Part shown: positions 60,869 to 64,000 of the stretch, one piece after another
Layout of the letters: each line of letters opens with the position of its first letter
Position numbering within the stretch: position 1 is the stretch's first letter
Source: Pseudomonas svalbardensis
GTDB taxonomy: Bacteria; Pseudomonadota; Gammaproteobacteria; Pseudomonadales; Pseudomonadaceae
Length of the DNA stretch: 64,000 nucleotides
Reading direction: 5' to 3'
Assembly (NCBI RefSeq): GCF_030053115.1
Contig: NZ_CP125619.1
Span: 3,669,501 to 3,733,500, forward strand
Position numbers and translations under genes: made by a program
The notes under the pieces: generated by a model
Database searches by the model: none
Told to the model about the DNA's origin: nothing
The model's input: the letters and a program-made list of their open reading frames with translations, nothing else

Positions 60869-61519
60869 ATGTTGACCACCAGTTTTTCCTGGAATGACCT
60901 GTTGTTCTTGCTTGATGGCGCCTGGGTCACTCTGAAACTCACGTTCTGGTCGATCATCCTCGGCTCCTTCGCCGGGCTGTTGTTCGGCTTGCTGCGGGCG
61001 CTGTTTCCGCGCGCCAGCCTGCCACTGGCCTGGGTGCTGGACGTGTTTCGCAGCGTGCCGTTGCTGATCCAGTTTGTGTTGTTCAACTCGCTCAAAAGCA
61101 TCGTCGGCTTGAACATCAGCGCCTTCAGCGTTGGTTGCATTGTGCTCGGGGTCTACGCCGCCGCGTACTTCACCGAGATCGTGCGCAGCGGCGTGCTTTC
61201 GGTGCCATTCACCGTGCGTCGGGCCAGTCGTTCCCTGGGGTTGAGTTTCCTGCAGGACTTGCGCTGGATCGTTCTGCCGATGGCCACGCGGGTAGCTTTT
61301 CCCGGCTGGCTGAACCTGGTACTCAGCGTGATGAAAGACACCGCGCTGGTGATGTGGATCGGCATCGTCGAACTGCTGCGCGCCTCGCAAACCATCGTGA
61401 CCCGCATTCAGGAGCCGCTACTGGTGCTGTGCATCGCGGGCCTCATCTACTACGTCATGAGCCTGGTGGTCGCTCGCCTGGGCGCTCGTCTGGAAAGAAG
61501 GTGGCAAGAAAATGATTGA
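60869..61519 (+). CDS. Amino acid ABC permease 2
   Basis: A 216-residue HisQ-type permease with five predicted helices. 'RSVPLLIQFVLFNSLK' and 'TVRRASRSLGLSFLQDLRWI' are the family loop segments. AGGAGGTGAGC before the ATG at 60869 supports that start. It overlaps the ATPase gene by 8 bases. Confidence 0.87.
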   Translation: MLTTSFSWNDLLFLLDGAWVTLKLTFWSIILGSFAGLLFGLLRALFPRASLPLAWVLDVFRSVPLLIQFVLFNSLKSIVGLNISAFSVGCIVLGVYAAAYFTEIVRSGVLSVPFTVRRASRSLGLSFLQDLRWIVLPMATRVAFPGWLNLVLSVMKDTALVMWIGIVELLRASQTIVTRIQEPLLVLCIAGLIYYVMSLVVARLGARLERRWQEND

Positions 61520-62234
61520 GATCGACAACGTACACAAATCCTTCGGCAACCTCGAAGTGGTCAAGGGCGTCAACCTGACGGTGAACAAGGGCGAAGTGGT
61601 GTCGATCATCGGCGGCTCTGGCTCGGGCAAGTCGACCCTGCTGATGTGCATCAACGGCCTGGAACCGATCCAGAAAGGCAACATCCGGGTCGACGGTGTC
61701 GAGGTCCATCACAGCGCCACCGACCTCAACCGTCTGCGACAGAAGATCGGCATCGTTTTCCAGCAATGGAATGCGTTCCCGCACCTGACCGTGCTGGAAA
61801 ACGTGATGCTGGCGCCGCGAAAAGTGCTGGGCAAGAGCAAAGCCGAAGCCGAGGAACTGGCGGTCAAGCAACTGACCCACGTCGGTCTGGGCGACAAGCT
61901 CAAAGCGTTTCCCGGCAAGCTCTCCGGCGGCCAGCAACAGCGCATGGCGATCGCCCGCGCCCTGGCCATGTCGCCGGACTACATGCTGTTCGACGAAGCC
62001 ACTTCGGCCCTCGATCCGCAATTGGTAGGCGAGGTGCTGGACACCATGCGCATGCTCGCTGAAGACGGCATGACCATGGTCCTGGTGACTCATGAAATTC
62101 GCTTCGCCCGCGATGTGTCCGACCGCGTGGCGTTCTTTCGCAATGGGCTGGTGCATGAGATTGGTTCGCCTGATCAGGTTATTGGCAACCCGGTGCATGC
62201 GGAAACCGCGGCGTTCCTCAAGTCAGTGAAATAA
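61512..62234 (+). CDS. Amino acid ABC transporter ATPase
   Basis: A 240-residue ATPase of the polar amino acid class. Walker A 'GGSGSGKST' is near residue 36, the signature 'LSGGQQQRMAIARALAMSP' near 137, Walker B 'MLFDEATSALDPQL' near 158, and the H-loop 'LVTHEIRFA' near 195. It energises the two preceding permeases. A REP pair follows. Confidence 0.9.
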   Translation: MIEIDNVHKSFGNLEVVKGVNLTVNKGEVVSIIGGSGSGKSTLLMCINGLEPIQKGNIRVDGVEVHHSATDLNRLRQKIGIVFQQWNAFPHLTVLENVMLAPRKVLGKSKAEAEELAVKQLTHVGLGDKLKAFPGKLSGGQQQRMAIARALAMSPDYMLFDEATSALDPQLVGEVLDTMRMLAEDGMTMVLVTHEIRFARDVSDRVAFFRNGLVHEIGSPDQVIGNPVHAETAAFLKSVK

Positions 62235-62244
62235 CCGATGGCCC

Positions 62245-62323
62245 CTTCGCGAGCAGGCTCGCTCCCACAGGGTTTGGTGGTCTACACAAAATCAGTGTGG
62301 GAGCGAGCCTGCTCGCGATGAGG
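62245..62323. repeat. Inverted REP pair after the ABC operon
   Basis: Facing REP copies at 62245-62270 and 62296-62323 are separated by 25 bases. They lie between the ATPase gene and the proline-racemase-like gene and could stabilise the importer message or stop it. Confidence 0.85.
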
Positions 62324-62351
62324 CCCTAACAGACAAAACAAGGAGCAGACA

Positions 62352-63380
62352 ATGCGCTCATCAAAAGTCATCCATGTAGTCAGCTGCCACGCCGAAGGCG
62401 AAGTCGGCGACGTGATCGTCGGCGGCGTTGCACCACCGCCCGGGGCTACGGTGTGGGAACAGTCACGCTGGATTGCCAGGGATCAGACCCTGCGCAACTT
62501 CGTGCTCAACGAGCCGCGCGGCGGTGTGTTCCGCCACGTCAACCTGCTGGTGCCGGCCAAGGATCCTCGGGCGCAGATGGCCTGGATCATCATGGAGCCC
62601 GCCGACACTCCGCCGATGTCCGGCTCCAACTCACTGTGCGTGGCCACCGTGTTGCTCGACAGCGGCATCCTGCCGATGACAGAACCGCAAACCCGACTGG
62701 TGCTCGAAGCACCGGGCGGACTGATCGAAGCGGTGGCCGACTGCCGTGACGGCAAGGTCGAACGGGTGGAAATCAAGAACGTGCCCTCCTTCGCTGACCG
62801 CCTCGACGCCTGGATCGAAGTCGAAGGCGTCGGCTCATTGCAGGTCGACACCGCGTACGGCGGCGACAGTTTTGTGATCGCCGACGCCAAGCGCCTGGGC
62901 TTTTCCATTCGTCCTGATGAAGCGGCGGAGCTGGTCGAGGTCGGACTGAAAATCACCCGCGCGGCCAATGAACAGTTGGGATTTGTCCATCCGCTGAACC
63001 CCGAGTGGTCGCACATTTCCTTCTGCCAGATCGCGGCTCCCCTCGTCTATGAAAACGGCATCGCCACCGGCGCCAACGCGGTGGTGATTCAACCCGGCAA
63101 GATCGACCGTTCGCCGACCGGCACCGGCTGCTCGGCGCGCATGGCGGTGTTGCAGGCGAAGGGCTTGATGCAGGTCGGCGAGCGTTTTATCGGCCGTTCG
63201 ATCATCGGTTCCGAGTTCCACTGCCGCATCGATTCGCTGACGGAAGTGGCCGGACGCCCGGCAATTTACCCGTGCATTTCCGGCCGGGCCTGGATAACCG
63301 GCACCCATCAGTTGCTGCTCGATCCGAGCGATCCGTGGCCACAAGGCTATCGACTGTCTGACACCTGGCCTGGGGGGTGA
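62352..63380 (+). CDS. Proline racemase family protein with Ser/Thr in place of both catalytic Cys
   Basis: A 342-residue protein of the proline racemase fold. Where racemases and 4HypE have 'MCGHG', it has 'MSGSNSLC' (S90). Where they have 'SPCGTG', it has '[11 protein letters not shown]' (T256). The known trans-3-hydroxy-L-proline dehydratases keep Cys at the first place and Thr at the second, so this Ser/Thr pair differs from both main groups. It stands next to Hyp catabolic genes, begins after AGGAGCAGACA, and is 138 bases upstream of the deaminase gene. It might be a dehydratase or a non-catalytic homologue. Confidence 0.8.
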   Translation: MRSSKVIHVVSCHAEGEVGDVIVGGVAPPPGATVWEQSRWIARDQTLRNFVLNEPRGGVFRHVNLLVPAKDPRAQMAWIIMEPADTPPMSGSNSLCVATVLLDSGILPMTEPQTRLVLEAPGGLIEAVADCRDGKVERVEIKNVPSFADRLDAWIEVEGVGSLQVDTAYGGDSFVIADAKRLGFSIRPDEAAELVEVGLKITRAANEQLGFVHPLNPEWSHISFCQIAAPLVYENGIATGANAVVIQPGKIDRSPTGTGCSARMAVLQAKGLMQVGERFIGRSIIGSEFHCRIDSLTEVAGRPAIYPCISGRAWITGTHQLLLDPSDPWPQGYRLSDTWPGG

Positions 63381-63478
63381 GCACAGCCTTGCCAATCCTC
63401 ACCAAAAAACTCTGACAAACGGCTAGTAAAAAACCCTTCGTAACTGAAAAAAGCACTGGCCGAGTCTTTTCACTTGCA

Positions 63479-63494
63479 ATATCGTATACGAAAT
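63479..63494. promoter_or_regulatory. Operator copy 3 of the hydroxyproline regulon (upstream of the deaminase gene)
   Basis: ATATCGTATACGAAAT, the same 16 bases as at 57533, with the palindrome TCGTATACGA at 63482-63491. It lies 25 bases before the deaminase ATG, so a bound regulator would block that promoter. Confidence 0.72.
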
Positions 63495-63518
63495 ACAATT
63501 ACTGAACCGGAGGCAACA

Positions 63519-64000
63519 ATGAGCAAGCGCATTAACTGGAGTGGCGTCTTCCCCGCGGTGACCACCCAATTCAACGACGACTTCACCATCAACCTGGAAA
63601 AAACCCACCAGGTGATTTCCAACGTGATCCGTGACGGCGTGTCGGGCCTGGTGGTGTGCGGTTCGGTGGGGGAAAACACCTCGCTGACCGCCGAAGAAAA
63701 AATCGCCGTGACTGAAGTCGCGGTCGACGCTTCCCGCGGCCGCGTGCCGGTGATCTGCGGCGTGGCTGAATTCACCAGCGTGCAAGCGGCCAAGGTCGCC
63801 AACGCCGTGCGCCGCGTCGGCGTCGACGGGGTCATGCTGATGCCGGCGCTTGTCTACGGTTCCAAACCGTTCGAGACCGCCGAGCACTACCGCTACGTGG
63901 CGAAGAATGCCGACGTGCCGCTGATGGTTTACAACAACCCGCCGATCTACAAAAACGACGTGACCCCGGACATCCTGATTTCCCTGGCCGACTGCGACAA
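63519..64000 (+). CDS. lhpC: Pyr4H2C deaminase, DapA family, cut by window end
   Basis: The first 160 codons of a DHDPS/NAL superfamily enzyme: 'WSGVFPAVTTQFNDDFTIN', 'GLVVCGSVGENTSLTAEEK' (the GxxGE motif) and 'DVPLMVYNNPPIYKNDVTP' (the YNNP with the catalytic Tyr). The Schiff-base Lys would lie beyond the window. By context it is the enzyme that deaminates Delta1-pyrroline-4-hydroxy-2-carboxylate to alpha-ketoglutarate semialdehyde. GGAGGCAACA before the ATG supports the start; operator copy 3 precedes it. Confidence 0.85.
   Translation, partial: MSKRINWSGVFPAVTTQFNDDFTINLEKTHQVISNVIRDGVSGLVVCGSVGENTSLTAEEKIAVTEVAVDASRGRVPVICGVAEFTSVQAAKVANAVRRVGVDGVMLMPALVYGSKPFETAEHYRYVAKNADVPLMVYNNPPIYKNDVTPDILISLADCD

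Overview
The window reads as a chromosomal segment of a fluorescent-group Pseudomonas. The reasons are the high-GC codon use, the repeated 'GGGAGCGAGC..GCTCGC' REP palindromes typical of the genus, and gene sets with close Pseudomonas counterparts (Puu/Spu polyamine genes, glc operon, lhp hydroxyproline cluster). This assignment rests on recognition, not on a database search.

Layout. 1-299: start of a DUF2971 gene that runs off the left edge. 463-11312: a polyamine module with the gamma-glutamylated putrescine route (puuR, puuB, puuC, puuA, divergent puuD) and a Pot-type importer (ATPase, two permeases, binding protein). 11470-14273: thpR, small conserved genes, a lipoprotein and a coupled pair of very small genes. 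14245-19890: a tight minus-strand operon that looks like a synthase-dependent exopolysaccharide system. It has a zinc-ribbon protein with a degenerate GGDEF domain that keeps an I-site, a processive GT2 synthase, a secreted barrel-like protein, an HlyD/Alg44-like protein and a sugar epimerase. 20375-28168: a LysR/MFS pair, a secreted cupin, a candidate structured RNA, a phosphatase, Ppx and CHAD genes (polyphosphate theme), a decayed sugar isomerase and a hexuronate-type MFS carrier. 28716-36173: the glycolate locus (glcA-like permease, broken glcC, glcDEFG). 36244-45365: an efflux MFS, a frameshifted dienelactone hydrolase, a CMD protein, and a glutamine synthetase-like / ALDH / Fe-ADH / permease operon that may degrade an amino alcohol through gamma-glutamylation. 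45401-52055: a patchwork with an IS110 element inserted in a REP sequence, gene remnants, small orphan genes, a VanX-L,D-transpeptidase fusion and an unknown 246-residue protein. 52206-64000: a hydroxyproline catabolic cluster (GntR regulator, 4-Hyp epimerase, three-subunit D-Hyp dehydrogenase, PAS-AraC regulator, amino acid ABC importer, AcnX-type cis-3-Hyp dehydratase, a Ser/Thr variant of the proline racemase fold, and the start of the Pyr4H2C deaminase, cut by the window end).

How it works together. Three substrate-to-central-metabolism modules dominate: polyamines to GABA, glycolate to glyoxylate, and hydroxyprolines to alpha-ketoglutarate. Each has its own importer and regulator. A shared 16-bp palindromic motif upstream of three hydroxyproline transcription units marks a probable GntR regulon. 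Broken genes are frequent (glcC, dienelactone hydrolase, sugar isomerase, DUF1801, acyl-CoA ligase).

Most notable points: the degenerate-GGDEF exopolysaccharide operon, a probable IS110 bridge RNA whose loop carries both halves of its REP target, the hydroxyproline operator triad, the Ser/Thr proline racemase homologue, and a multi-hairpin RNA candidate at 23455-23640.
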